35,448 nucleotides of DNA from Gammaproteobacteria bacterium (GCA_030595795.1 JAUVCH010000035.1:1-35448), one strand, 5' to 3'. Numbered from the stretch's first letter, positions 8,081 through 16,598 are shown. Notes: a model not told the origin generated them from the sequence alone. Translations and numbers: made by a program.

Positions 8081-8107
8081 GATATGGGGGAGGTTCATGT
8101 CACAAAA

Positions 8108-8749
8108 TCAATAAATAACAATCAAAGACAGCAAAAACTCGCCGGTTTTCCAGATATTCTCAAAAACAGGCACGCCGATGAAATTAAGCCCAATTAAAGC
8201 AAAAAGTGCATAAACGCCGTATCGATGATTGAATTGTAAATAGCGCATGGCGAGGTGGCGTGGCAGAAAATAAGGCAAAATATAATGCCCATCCAGCGGC
8301 CCAATCGGTAACAGGTTGAACAGCATTAGCAACAAATTGATTAAAGCCAGATAAGTGAAAAAGAATTGAGGCCCCTCTCCCTGGAGAAAATCAACGCCCA
8401 TTGCCAGGCCGGTTAGATATAAATTAAACGAGATTACCGCCACTAGCAGGTTCATGCCCGGTCCCGCCGCAGCAACCAGTAAAGTAGCCCAGCGTGAACG
8501 ATAGTTAGCGGGATTAGTCGGCACTGGTTTCGCGTAACCGATACCGATCATAATCACCATTAATAGTCCAAATGGGTCGATATGAGCAATCGGATTCAAT
8601 GTCAGACGCCCAGCCTGTTGGGCAGTATTGTCACCAAACCATTTCGCCACGATACCGTGGCCATATTCATGGAATGTCAGCGATACGATCAGCGCGATGA
8701 TGATTAATATGAAAAGCGCGTATTGTTGTTGATAGAGCAAAGTAATCAT
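8108..8749 (-). CDS. Site-2 protease family (M50) membrane metalloprotease
   Basis: Intramembrane zinc protease-like protein of the compact bacterial M50 type. The first helix carries the zinc motif HEYGH (residues about 28-32, in LTFHEYGHGIVAKWFGD). The third zinc ligand region is the NLLPIGPLDGHYIL segment (NxxPxxxLDG pattern). Further helices cover VIMIGIGYAKPVP, LLVAAAGPGMNLLVAVISF and the C-terminus. At 213 residues without a PDZ domain it belongs to the short forms, whose substrates are mostly unknown. The ribosome-binding site is weak (GAAAG directly before ATG). It is divergent from the GGDEF-type gene at 8990. The catalytic motif is intact. Confidence 0.88.
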   Translation of the reverse strand: MITLLYQQQYALFILIIIALIVSLTFHEYGHGIVAKWFGDNTAQQAGRLTLNPIAHIDPFGLLMVIMIGIGYAKPVPTNPANYRSRWATLLVAAAGPGMNLLVAVISFNLYLTGLAMGVDFLQGEGPQFFFTYLALINLLLMLFNLLPIGPLDGHYILPYFLPRHLAMRYLQFNHRYGVYALFALIGLNFIGVPVFENIWKTGEFLLSLIVIY

Positions 8750-8989
8750 CTTTCATATTGTACAAATCGGCGGGTAATAATTAAACAAATATATTAATAA
8801 GAGCGCTTAAGTCTTTGAAAATAACTAAAAAAGGTTATAATTTAGAGGAGTAGTTTGAATTTTTGTTGGTAGAGTGTGATTCAATTCACTACTATGCAAT
8901 TAAAGTCTGAAAATATGGCGAAATAACTTAAAATAAGCACAGATCCTGGTCGGTGTGGCCCGGTTCAAACATTTAAAGGTAAAAACGTA

Positions 8990-10828
8990 GTGTCGCAAGA
9001 CCTGGTCAACCGATACAAAAAATCAATTCGCCTTTCATTTCAGAACGCTGAAATCGAAGCACGGTATCGAAAAAAAGAGGATGTGCGCGGCCGCAGTTCC
9101 AGCGTATTTGCTTTTAGTGTCCTGTTTTGCATCAACCTTTCTTTTTGTTATCTGGAATTTCGAGCTTTTGGCTTCGAGACCTCGGTACCGATGTATGGTT
9201 ATCTGGCGTCCGCGATAGTCGCACTGGTTAATGGGCTACTCAGTCAGTTTGGCAAAAAACTGTATATGCAAAACCTTCGCCTGATTTCCAATGTGGCGAT
9301 TAGCATGGGTTTTGTCATTGCTGCAATCTACCTGCAAAAATATAGCGCCTATCATACTGCTGAAATGTCATTGCTGGTTATCTGGCTTGCCAGTCTTAAT
9401 GCGATACGTTTCGTAATAACCAGTATCACTAGTACCGTTAGCATTGCTGCTAGCCTCATCATACTTAATATTACCGACGTTTCCGCTTTCAAGATCGGTT
9501 TAGTGGCCGTATTCCTGATAGTCGCAGCGATACTCGGTGGTTATCTGTCCTACTTGCTTGAACGCCAGCGACGGATAATTTTCCTCAGGGTTTTGATTAT
9601 TAAAAATATGAATAGTCGGCAGGAGTCCTGGGCCTTCTCCTTAATCGATCTTGATATGGCGCTGGGAGGCATTACCGATTTTAAAGAATTAATTGGTTTG
9701 CTGAAAAGGTATCTGGAGCCGGTAATCAAGTTTGAATCATACATACTGACATCACTTGAAGGGCAAGGGCCTAAGCCTGTAGCAGACAAAGTTGAAGGCC
9801 GCTTATTCGAGGACGAAGACAAGACTATCTGGTCTCAGGATTTATTAAACAAACTGACCCAAACAAGGCAGGCCACGATAAGCTCGGAGCATGAAACGAT
9901 AAAGGGTTTCCTGGGAATTTCGCGGGATAAATTCACTTCTTATCGGCTTGATGTCCCGGTGTTTAACGATTCGAAATTAATGGGTGTGATTAGTCTACGC
10001 CGAGCGGACGATGCATTTGACGATCTGGATATGATAGCAGGCGTTAGTATTTCTACGCAGGCCATGTTGATATATAGGCGCAGTACTAAAAACGCTGCCA
10101 TGGTGCTCGATAATTCAATCCCTGACCCTATTATCCGAAAGCCCAAATTGACCACTCCGGCCAGTGAGGAAGCCGCTAAAAATGTACATAAAAAGATTGC
10201 TGACAAAATGCTGGCGACACAAACAACCAATCTGCAATTTACCGAACCTACTGACCCTGTTGGGGAGAATTCGGAAAAAATTGATCAATTGATTGCGCCT
10301 GCTGAGCTGATTAAAAAAATAAAACAGGAAGAAGAATCAAGCAAGAAAACTATCACGCTGCTAAGTCGGGAAAATTCCGATAAGATATCAATCGACCGCT
10401 ATAGAACCGCTGCTATCGACGGAGAGCCCCTGTCAATTCTCATTATCGAAGTCGATGGTCTATCGAAATTGCGCGAGCAGGATGGAGATCAAGTTGCGTA
10501 CAAGGTATTTGCCGCTATCGTCAAATATATTTTCTCTCAGGTTGATAAAGAGAAAGAAATTCTCGGGCGCTATGGACAAAACGGTCTGAGCGTATTAATG
10601 CCCAGAGTCGATATGAATGCAGCAGAGAAATTTGCCGAGAATATTCGCCAGTTTGTTGCTCGAGCGCTATACAAAACCACCTCTGGGGACAAAAGCGCGA
10701 CACTGAGTATTGGTGTGGCGGCAATGACCAACGAGACCGGTGATTATGGGGCAATGGTCAAACGTGCCGACATGGCATTGTTTGTTGCCAAGAAAAATGG
10801 TCGAAATTGCGTCAAGGTTCGATTGTAA
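8990..10828 (+). CDS. Membrane protein with GAF-like region and degenerate GGDEF domain
   Basis: Probable c-di-GMP-related or other signalling receptor. Residues about 36-200 hold about six hydrophobic helices. Residues about 230-370 look like a GAF-type sensory domain (FESYILTSLEG, YRLDVPVFNDSKLMGVISL). A polar linker follows, then a GGDEF fold from about 455 to the end (LSILIIEVDGLSKLREQDGD, VLMPRVDMNAAEKFAENIR, LSIGVAAM, ADMALFVAKKNGRN). The signature position reads GRYGQNGLSVL instead of GRYGGEEF, and the metal-binding aspartates of the first strand are also altered (EVDG), so cyclase activity is unlikely. The start is GTG, supported by AAAGGT at 8975-8980. It more likely binds a nucleotide or acts by dimerisation. 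Confidence 0.82.
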   Translation: MSQDLVNRYKKSIRLSFQNAEIEARYRKKEDVRGRSSSVFAFSVLFCINLSFCYLEFRAFGFETSVPMYGYLASAIVALVNGLLSQFGKKLYMQNLRLISNVAISMGFVIAAIYLQKYSAYHTAEMSLLVIWLASLNAIRFVITSITSTVSIAASLIILNITDVSAFKIGLVAVFLIVAAILGGYLSYLLERQRRIIFLRVLIIKNMNSRQESWAFSLIDLDMALGGITDFKELIGLLKRYLEPVIKFESYILTSLEGQGPKPVADKVEGRLFEDEDKTIWSQDLLNKLTQTRQATISSEHETIKGFLGISRDKFTSYRLDVPVFNDSKLMGVISLRRADDAFDDLDMIAGVSISTQAMLIYRRSTKNAAMVLDNSIPDPIIRKPKLTTPASEEAAKNVHKKIADKMLATQTTNLQFTEPTDPVGENSEKIDQLIAPAELIKKIKQEEESSKKTITLLSRENSDKISIDRYRTAAIDGEPLSILIIEVDGLSKLREQDGDQVAYKVFAAIVKYIFSQVDKEKEILGRYGQNGLSVLMPRVDMNAAEKFAENIRQFVARALYKTTSGDKSATLSIGVAAMTNETGDYGAMVKRADMALFVAKKNGRNCVKVRL

Positions 10829-10873
10829 AGTAGCCATCTAGCGATGGTTCACCCTTTTCTAAAGTAGATATTT

Positions 10874-11539
10874 ATGCAGGCAAAAGACTGGCTAGCGCGA
10901 TGGCAGGAAAATCGCATTGGATTCCACGAAGGTGACGTCAATCCACATCTTAAGCGGTATATCAAAGATTTCGAATTAAAGCCTGGTGACAGGGTTTTTA
11001 TGCCGCTATGCGGTAAGGCGCATGATATTGCCTGGTTAGCTGGGCAGGGCTATGGAGTCATCGGTATCGAGTTATCCGCTATCGCAATCGAGGCTTTTTA
11101 TGAGGAATTTAATCTGCAATACCAGCAATTCCAGTCGGATCGATTCGTCATGCGAAAGAGCGATAATATTATTCTTCTGCAAGGTGATTATTTTGATTTG
11201 CAAAGTGAAGATCTTGAAGCCTGTAAACTAATTTATGATCGAGCCGCTTTAATCGCTATCGATGAATCAAATCGAAGTCGCTATAGCTCGCATATGCAGT
11301 CGATTACAGCCAGCGACTGCGACATGTTGCTGGTCACACTAGATTACGATCAGGAGCAAATGTCTGGGCCACCATTTTCAGTTAGCCGGGAAGATGTGTT
11401 TGAGCATTATCAGTCCGAGTATCAAATCCAGGTAATGGAGGAAAATGACGTCCTCGATGAGCAGTCACGCTGGCGAAAACAGGGGTTGACGGCTTTAGCT
11501 GAAACCGTATTTCAGTTGAGACGAGGTAAAGGCGAGTGA
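10874..11539 (+). CDS. tpm: Thiopurine S-methyltransferase
   Basis: SAM-dependent methyltransferase of the TPMT family; bacterial members methylate thiopurines and some detoxify selenium or tellurium oxyanions. The family opening WLARWQENRIGFHEGDVNPHL is followed by the SAM site VFMPLCGKAHDIAWLAGQGYGVIGIELS, with Pro-Leu-Cys-Gly-Lys typical of TPMT. ILLQGDYFDL and YDRAALIAI follow as later strand motifs, and the C-terminus has RWRKQGLTALAETVFQL. At 221 residues the length is normal. The stop overlaps the next start (GTGA), so the two genes are translated together. The ribosome-binding site is weak. Confidence 0.93.
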   Translation: MQAKDWLARWQENRIGFHEGDVNPHLKRYIKDFELKPGDRVFMPLCGKAHDIAWLAGQGYGVIGIELSAIAIEAFYEEFNLQYQQFQSDRFVMRKSDNIILLQGDYFDLQSEDLEACKLIYDRAALIAIDESNRSRYSSHMQSITASDCDMLLVTLDYDQEQMSGPPFSVSREDVFEHYQSEYQIQVMEENDVLDEQSRWRKQGLTALAETVFQLRRGKGE

Positions 11540-12348
11540 GCTATCAAGGGCATTTACACAAGATGCACGTCGTGCTCGATTCACCCGTGGTCTATAAGCT
11601 TGAACTATCTGAATCGGTTTGCATGAATGATTTTATTGGTCAGAATATAAGGCTTGAGTACTTACAGGCCATCGAATGTATTCATTGTGGTCGCAAGATT
11701 AAAAAAAGTTTTAACCAGGGGTTTTGCTATCCCTGTTTTATCAGTCTGGCTCAGTGTGACCTGTGCATCGTTTCTCCTGAAAAATGTCACTACCATCTCG
11801 GAACCTGTCGCGAGCCGGAATGGGGGCTGTCGAATTGTATGAAGCCCCATATTATTTACCTGTCGAATACCTCTGGCGTTAAAGTCGGTATTACCAGGGA
11901 ATCGCAAATTCCGACGCGCTGGATTGACCAGGGAGCGGTACAGGCATTACCGATATTAAGAGTTTCTAAACGTTATCACTCAGGGCTGGTCGAGACTGCA
12001 TTCAAACAGTATCTGAACGATAGAACTAACTGGCGCACTATGCTAAAAAATGAGGTGGAAGAGCTCGATTTGCTTCAGGTTTTCGAGGAATGTTGGGCTA
12101 AGGTTGAGCCGGGGTTGGATGATGAAATTCGAAATGATATTGAAATTATTGCCAGTGGATCGGCAGTGGTTTCATTACTGTACCCTTCACTGAATTATCC
12201 TCAAAAAGTGACCAGCTTTAATTTCGACAAAAATCCAGTCGTCGAAGGCAAGCTTGATGCAATCAAAGGTCAGTATTTAATACTTGATACTGGCGTCATC
12301 AATATTCGAAAATTCGCGGGATATCTGGTGAATTTGCAGTTAGTGTAA
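11536..12348 (+). CDS. DUF2797 family protein with Cys-rich zinc-ribbon-like N-terminus
   Basis: Conserved protein of unknown function. The N-terminal third contains closely spaced Cys pairs (CIHCGRK, CYPC, CDLC, then Cys/His up to LSNC), a likely zinc-binding module. The middle has the family segment IIYLSNTSGVKVGITRESQIPTRWIDQGA, resembling a short GIY-YIG nuclease-like core (YLSNTSG, VKVGIT, RW), then VETAFKQYLNDRTNWR. Start GTG overlaps the tpm stop by 4 nt. The last 9 nt overlap the convergent gene on the minus strand. Role unproven; the DUF2797 name follows from overall pattern. Nuclease activity is only a guess. Confidence 0.8.
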   Translation: MSYQGHLHKMHVVLDSPVVYKLELSESVCMNDFIGQNIRLEYLQAIECIHCGRKIKKSFNQGFCYPCFISLAQCDLCIVSPEKCHYHLGTCREPEWGLSNCMKPHIIYLSNTSGVKVGITRESQIPTRWIDQGAVQALPILRVSKRYHSGLVETAFKQYLNDRTNWRTMLKNEVEELDLLQVFEECWAKVEPGLDDEIRNDIEIIASGSAVVSLLYPSLNYPQKVTSFNFDKNPVVEGKLDAIKGQYLILDTGVINIRKFAGYLVNLQLV

Positions 12349-13062
12349 GCTGACGGTGGGTTTCTGCGAGTGGTAGAACTCCATTAAAGTACGAACATGC
12401 GCTGGATAGTTTAGCGCCTCCATCTCTTTCATACCTTCGGCAAAAAACCCGTCAGCTTCATCGGGTAGATACATTAATAATTCGTCGAACGCGGCTTTCA
12501 TGATAACGGGGTCGTGGGTGCGTGTTGCCACGATGCTGCGGTTAAGGTGTAGCAGCCGCCACGGACGCATACCATCGCTAGCTTCGAGATCCTGTTTTAT
12601 TTCTGCCGAGCAGCTATCGGCTATCTCCGTCATTAAATTGAATAGTGTTTTGAGTGCTTCCTTGTCCTGTAGGATATTAGCCAGTTGGGCACAGGCATTG
12701 ACGATCGGTTCCAGATGCTTAATGCGCCCGTTATAACGTATGGTCCAGCGGGCAAAAATTAATGAAACCTGCTCTATCTCTTTTCGCTTGTGCGGTAAAT
12801 CGAGTTTGTTCATCAGGTCGATTAGCTTTAATAGCAGGATAAAACCATGCTCGCCGATTTCGGTTGCTTCGGTGTCGTTAATGAAATGGTCGTCCAGGGC
12901 TTGCATATTAATACTGGCAGCAATATTGAAAAACTGATCGATGGCGATCAATAAATCGTCGAGCGCTTTGCGATGCGATTCATCAAGTAGTGTATTCAGC
13001 GCTGTCGATAGTTCGCTGAAATAATCCTTGGCTTCTTTTAGTGAGGCCATTGGGTGTTTCAT
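12340..13062 (-). CDS. Unrecognised all-helical protein
   Basis: 240 residues with no recognised family. The sequence is rich in Leu, Ala, Glu and Lys and predicted almost wholly helical, with no signal peptide or membrane segment, resembling repeated helical-hairpin (TPR/HEAT-like) folding. Features are FINDTEATEIGEHGF near residue 63, then LNRSIVATRTHDPVIMKAAF and a C-terminal LPDEADGFFAEGMKEME. Codon use resembles its neighbours, so it is a real gene rather than a shadow. It is convergent with the DUF2797 gene and overlaps it by 9 nt. An internal ATG four codons in is an alternative start. Confidence 0.6.
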   Translation of the reverse strand: MKHPMASLKEAKDYFSELSTALNTLLDESHRKALDDLLIAIDQFFNIAASINMQALDDHFINDTEATEIGEHGFILLLKLIDLMNKLDLPHKRKEIEQVSLIFARWTIRYNGRIKHLEPIVNACAQLANILQDKEALKTLFNLMTEIADSCSAEIKQDLEASDGMRPWRLLHLNRSIVATRTHDPVIMKAAFDELLMYLPDEADGFFAEGMKEMEALNYPAHVRTLMEFYHSQKPTVSLH

Positions 13063-13140
13063 GTATATGATTCCGAGCAGGTATTAAATAAGTGGCTGGA
13101 ATTCTAGCAGACTATGTGAAGGCTGCTTGAAAGTTTTGAT

Positions 13141-14142
13141 TCACGGTTTTATGGCGCGTGCTATTTCTTCGACTAGTGCAGGCCCGCGAAAAATTAAACT
13201 ACTATAAATTTGCACCAGGCTAGCACCCATATCAAGCCTTAATTGAGCTTCCTCGGCAGAAGCAATGCCACCAACCGATATTATCGGTATGGCGCCTTGC
13301 AAAACTGCATGAAAAGACGCCAGAATATGTCTCGATCTATCTCGCACGGCATCACCACTGAGTCCGCCTGCCTGATTTGCCATTGGATGGTCACGAACCG
13401 GTTCACGGTCCAGGGTGGTATTGGTGGCGATCAAAGCATCGATATCATGCGCCTGTAAAATATCGGCGATGACCGGAATTGCTTTGTCATCCAGATCGGG
13501 TGAAAGCTTTAATGCGACAGGGCGCCGATACTGGTGTTGGTCTTCGAGCCTTTTGCGCGTCTCACTAATGCCTTTGAGTAATTCATTCAAGGCATCTTCG
13601 CTTTGCAGCTGGCGTAATCCCGGAGTATTCGGTGAAGAGACATTGATACTGATGTAATCGGCTTGAGAGTAGACTGCTTTAAAACAAATTTGATAGTCTG
13701 ACGTTGCCTGTGCGACTGGCGTCGTTAGATTCTTACCGATATTAATGCCCAGCACGTACGGGCGTGGTTGTGTTGGTAACTGAGTGAGTAAATACTCGAC
13801 ACCTTTGTTATTGAAACCCATGCGATTGATGATGCTGCGATGTCGCGGCAGTCTGAATAACCGAGGCTTCGGGTTTCCCAGCTGCGGCTTTGGGGTTACC
13901 GTGCCAACTTCGATGGAGCCAAACCCCAGCTTGCTCAGTCCGGCAAGGTAGTCTGCATTCTTATCGAGTCCTGCAGCGAGTCCTACCGGGTTTGGAAAGT
14001 CCAGGCCCATGACGCGAACCGGATTGTCGACTCGGGTTTTGGGTACCAGGCAGTGAAACTGATTGAGCATTTCCAGGCTAACTTCGTGTGCCAGTTCGGC
14101 ATCAACGGCGAACAGAATTGGTTTTAACAGCGAATAAAGCAT
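13141..14142 (-). CDS. pyrD: Dihydroorotate dehydrogenase (quinone), class 2
   Basis: Membrane-associated flavoenzyme of de novo pyrimidine synthesis; oxidises dihydroorotate to orotate with quinone as acceptor. An N-terminal amphipathic helix region (LYSLLKPILFAVDAELAHEVSL) marks class 2. Then come VMGLDFPNPVGLAAGLDKN, the substrate/FMN segments GSIEVGTVTPKPQ and MGFNNKG, the catalytic Ser region INVSSPNTPGLRQLQ, LKLSPDLDD, ATNTTLDR and the C-terminal FMN phosphate site ISVGGIASAEEA. 333 residues is normal (E. coli 336). Its ATG overlaps the stop of the preceding glycosyltransferase (TAATG), an unusual place for pyrD. Confidence 0.97.
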   Translation of the reverse strand: MLYSLLKPILFAVDAELAHEVSLEMLNQFHCLVPKTRVDNPVRVMGLDFPNPVGLAAGLDKNADYLAGLSKLGFGSIEVGTVTPKPQLGNPKPRLFRLPRHRSIINRMGFNNKGVEYLLTQLPTQPRPYVLGINIGKNLTTPVAQATSDYQICFKAVYSQADYISINVSSPNTPGLRQLQSEDALNELLKGISETRKRLEDQHQYRRPVALKLSPDLDDKAIPVIADILQAHDIDALIATNTTLDREPVRDHPMANQAGGLSGDAVRDRSRHILASFHAVLQGAIPIISVGGIASAEEAQLRLDMGASLVQIYSSLIFRGPALVEEIARAIKP

Positions 14143-14744
14143 TAATGGAATTCGATTAGCTTGCGAAGAGCAGGGTAGTGATTAAGATCGTCCAGCGTAT
14201 CAATATCTCGTACAGATTCAAGTAAATGGATTCGATAGCCGAGTCTATTCGCATTTGTCAGAGTCTGCTGTAAAACCTCCGGGCTGCTCCAGAGGACATC
14301 GTCAAAAATAGATCGATTGATTACGCGGCAAGCAATCATCGCAAAACCGCCATCGTAACTGGGCAGGAGGATCAGATCATGCGTTGATAAGTGCTCGATG
14401 GCCTGATTCAAATGTTGAACGCTTAAGTCGAGGCAATCGGAACCAATTAATAATACTGTATCGCTTGGGTGGGTTTGGAGGCGATGATTCAGGGCGTGGT
14501 GCATGCGTATTCCCAGATCATCACCTTGTTGAATACGGCAATTAAGTCCTTCGAATAGTGGATCCTCACCCGCCTCGCTTAGCCAGATTTCATAGTCCAA
14601 CGTCGATGACTGGATCAGGCCGAGTGTGAAGGCCAAACAATAACGATAGACTGCGGTGGCGCTGCTGACACCGATATCGGGTATTAAACGGGTTTTTACC
14701 TTGCCCTCGACTGGTGGTTTGGCAAAAATCTGAATCAGTGGCAT
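14142..14744 (-). CDS. DUF2064 glycosyltransferase, arsenosugar-associated type (TIGR04282)
   Basis: GT-A-fold transferase of the family that accompanies ArsS-type radical SAM proteins. LIQIFAKPPVEGKVKTRLIP is the nucleotide-binding start, VLLIGSDCLDL the core metal/nucleotide motif, and LILLPSYDGGFAMIAC the acceptor-side motif. The open frame reaches back to 14807, but the family begins at MPLIQIFAKPP, so the ATG at 14744, 7 nt after the GT2 stop, is preferred; this removes a 56-nt overlap. The gene ends in overlap with pyrD. The sugar donor and acceptor are not shown by sequence; the arsenosugar role is inferred from the radical SAM neighbour. Confidence 0.85.
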   Translation of the reverse strand: MPLIQIFAKPPVEGKVKTRLIPDIGVSSATAVYRYCLAFTLGLIQSSTLDYEIWLSEAGEDPLFEGLNCRIQQGDDLGIRMHHALNHRLQTHPSDTVLLIGSDCLDLSVQHLNQAIEHLSTHDLILLPSYDGGFAMIACRVINRSIFDDVLWSSPEVLQQTLTNANRLGYRIHLLESVRDIDTLDDLNHYPALRKLIEFH

Positions 14745-14751
14745 AAACCAG

Positions 14752-15447
14752 TTACCGACAATGATCGGAGTAGTAGAGCCGGTGCAAGCGCTCTGGATTA
14801 GTGCCAAGCCAGTAAGCCAGACGCATCCACCACATCAGCAATACTGTTTTTCCGATACCATTTTTATCCCAGCGTCGACTCGATGTCATAATCGGCATGC
14901 TCGCGATTTCTGGCTTGCTTAACCTTCTTGCTTCTTTGCTGATGGCAATATCTTCCATAATAGGAATATTAGGAAACCCCGTCAGCTGGTCAAAAAATGA
15001 CTTTTTGAAGAACAGTCCCTGATCGCCAGTGGCGATATGGGTGATTGCTGAGCGACGACACATTGCAAATTCGATAATCCGAAAAAACCAGTGCCTGCCA
15101 CTGAGTTTGACTGGGAAAAATCCCCAGGCCCTGGTGCCCTCAATCTCGGTTAACCAGTTACCAGGCAGACCGCTGTCGGCGTGCAAAAACAACAACCATT
15201 GGCCATTTGCCAGTAGTTGAGCCTGGTTCATCTGCCTGGCTCTCCCGCTTTCACTGGAAGTGATCTGACAGGGGAAAGTCTCAGCAATAGCGATAGTCGA
15301 ATCATGGCTACCACCGTCGGCGACAATGATCTCGACTTTGCTTTGATCGATATTTTTGAACAGCGTTTCGAGCGTCTGGTTTAAATGAGCGGCTTCGTTT
15401 AACGTCGGTATGATGATGCTAACGGATTTTTTGCTGGCCTCAACCAA
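14752..15447 (-). CDS. Family 2 glycosyltransferase, arsenosugar-associated type (TIGR04283)
   Basis: Inverting GT-A glycosyltransferase. The N-terminus SVSIIIPTLNEAAHLNQTLETLF is classical GT2; IIVADGGSHDSTIAIAE carries the nucleotide-binding Asp; ARQMNQAQLLANGQWLLFLHADS contains the metal-binding HAD in place of DxD. FFKKSFFDQLTGFPNIPIMEDIAISKEARR is the later ED motif. The frame is open to an ATG at 15489, but that would overlap arsS by 50 nt; the TTG at 15447 behind a G-rich run overlaps it by only 8 nt and starts just before the conserved domain, so it is preferred. A GTG at 15459 is also possible. Middle gene of a compact operon. Confidence 0.83.
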   Translation of the reverse strand: MVEASKKSVSIIIPTLNEAAHLNQTLETLFKNIDQSKVEIIVADGGSHDSTIAIAETFPCQITSSESGRARQMNQAQLLANGQWLLFLHADSGLPGNWLTEIEGTRAWGFFPVKLSGRHWFFRIIEFAMCRRSAITHIATGDQGLFFKKSFFDQLTGFPNIPIMEDIAISKEARRLSKPEIASMPIMTSSRRWDKNGIGKTVLLMWWMRLAYWLGTNPERLHRLYYSDHCR

Positions 15448-16405
15448 GCGCGCCCCCACAGCTGCTACCCTGGCCTGCCGTACAGCCATAGCAGTGATCA
15501 GCGATACGGATCGGAATATTCAGCATATCGGTTTCCAGAATATCACGGATATGCAGGGGCAGGCCGTTACTCGGGTTTTCGACATTCATGTTTAGCATCT
15601 GGTTAAAATCGCAATCGTAAACATAGCCTCGCCAGTCGACGCTGAGTTGATTCATGCACATCAGGTTTTGCAGATTTGCTACGCTGAATGAATCCTTAAG
15701 TAAATTCATATATTTCTCGAATTCTCCTTTGGAAAGTAATGTACTGCCAAATCGAGCGATGGGCATGTTGGTAATGGTGAAAAGCTGATTGAATACAATA
15801 CCGAACTCATCCTGTAGGAAACGCTTGTAGTCGAGCTGAAGCTCCTCTTGCGATGGCGGCAGATAAGGGCCAGTTGGGTTATATACCAGTGTGATGCTAA
15901 GGTCGCCACCTGGTTTTCCATAACCAAGCTGATTGAGAATTTTCAGTGCATCGATACTTTTCTGGTAAACACCTTTACCGCGTTGGCCGTCGACGTTCTC
16001 CTGAATGTAACAGGGCAGTGACGCGACTATTTGAACATTGTTATCAGCGAGAAACTGGGCCATATCTTCGAATCCGGGTTCTAGCAATATGGTTAGATTG
16101 CATCGGTCGATTACTTTGACATCGTACTGTTGACTCACGCGAACCAGCTCTTTAAAGAGAGGGTTCATTTCCGGCGCACCGCCAGTTAAATCGAGCGTAT
16201 GGATATTGGGCAATTCAAGCACCCTGAGCAAATAATCGATGTTTTCACCCGTCATTAATTCCTTACGCGTCGGGCCTGCCGCAACATGGCAATGCAGGCA
16301 GGACTGATTACACAAATAACCCAGATTTACCTGTAAAATTTCGGGCACTGCGCGCGTAACGGTGGGAAAATCGGTGTCTTTTAGTAACGGCCAGGTATCT
16401 CTCAT
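15440..16405 (-). CDS. arsS: Radical SAM protein, ArsS / rSAM-selenodomain family
   Basis: Radical SAM enzyme of the family named for arsenosugar biosynthesis. The [4Fe-4S] motif CNQSCLHCH (CxxxCxxC) lies near residue 33 after LQVNLGYL; LDLTGGAPEMNPLF is the SAM-binding GGxP-like segment. IVASLPCYIQENVDGQRG and LVYNPTGPYLPPSQ are characteristic of the family. The Cys-rich tail (MCMNQLSVDWRGYVYDCDFNQML, then HCYGCTAGQGSSCGG) likely binds an auxiliary cluster. Some relatives carry selenocysteine; here all positions are Cys and the TGA after GGALG is the normal stop. First gene of the operon with two glycosyltransferases and pyrD. No arsM methyltransferase is in the window, so the arsenic link is by family only. 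Confidence 0.88.
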   Translation of the reverse strand: MRDTWPLLKDTDFPTVTRAVPEILQVNLGYLCNQSCLHCHVAAGPTRKELMTGENIDYLLRVLELPNIHTLDLTGGAPEMNPLFKELVRVSQQYDVKVIDRCNLTILLEPGFEDMAQFLADNNVQIVASLPCYIQENVDGQRGKGVYQKSIDALKILNQLGYGKPGGDLSITLVYNPTGPYLPPSQEELQLDYKRFLQDEFGIVFNQLFTITNMPIARFGSTLLSKGEFEKYMNLLKDSFSVANLQNLMCMNQLSVDWRGYVYDCDFNQMLNMNVENPSNGLPLHIRDILETDMLNIPIRIADHCYGCTAGQGSSCGGALG

Positions 16406-16598
16406 ACAGGATATTTGTCTATTTCAGGGTATGGGTAGACCGAAAATATAGCACAGAGTTCCTAAAGCATAAGCCTGCTATTTTGGAGGAATTAGCCTTA
16501 ACTAGTTTGCTGAATTTCTGTGCTCAGGCAATAGCTGTTTTGAAGCAAGCCTGGCTATCGAGTATTCTAGGTTCGAATTACCCTGTAGAGAGCTTCGC

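Larger units (their letters stand above)
7803..8107. mobile_element. Putative remnant of an insertion sequence upstream of the lectin gene
   Basis: About 300 nt without a normal gene. The lectin promoter probably lies in the A+T-rich 7803-7905 part. From 7907 on there are several marks of old mobile DNA: a 22-codon minus frame behind a very strong ribosome-binding site, a 43-nt hairpin (8038-8080), an 11-nt direct repeat ATACTTTAAAT (8002-8012 and 8050-8060), and on the plus strand GGGGGAGG (8086-8093) followed by ATG TCA CAA AAT CAA and a stop at once. This looks like leaders of truncated transposase genes, but no transposase domain survives, so the family cannot be named. Confidence 0.35.

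Noticed and set aside
7940..8197. 85-codon plus-strand frame upstream of the M50 gene
   Set aside because: It runs through the hairpin and repeat debris and overlaps the M50 3' end; no ribosome-binding site fits and no family pattern is visible.
10834..10847. CCATC-TAGC-GATGG hairpin after the degenerate GGDEF gene as terminator
   Set aside because: Only 5 bp of stem and no adjacent T run; too weak to call.
15440..15442. TGA at the end of the ArsS-type gene as a possible selenocysteine codon
   Set aside because: Only six further codons follow before a TAG, the family normally ends just after SSCGG, and all expected redox positions are already Cys.
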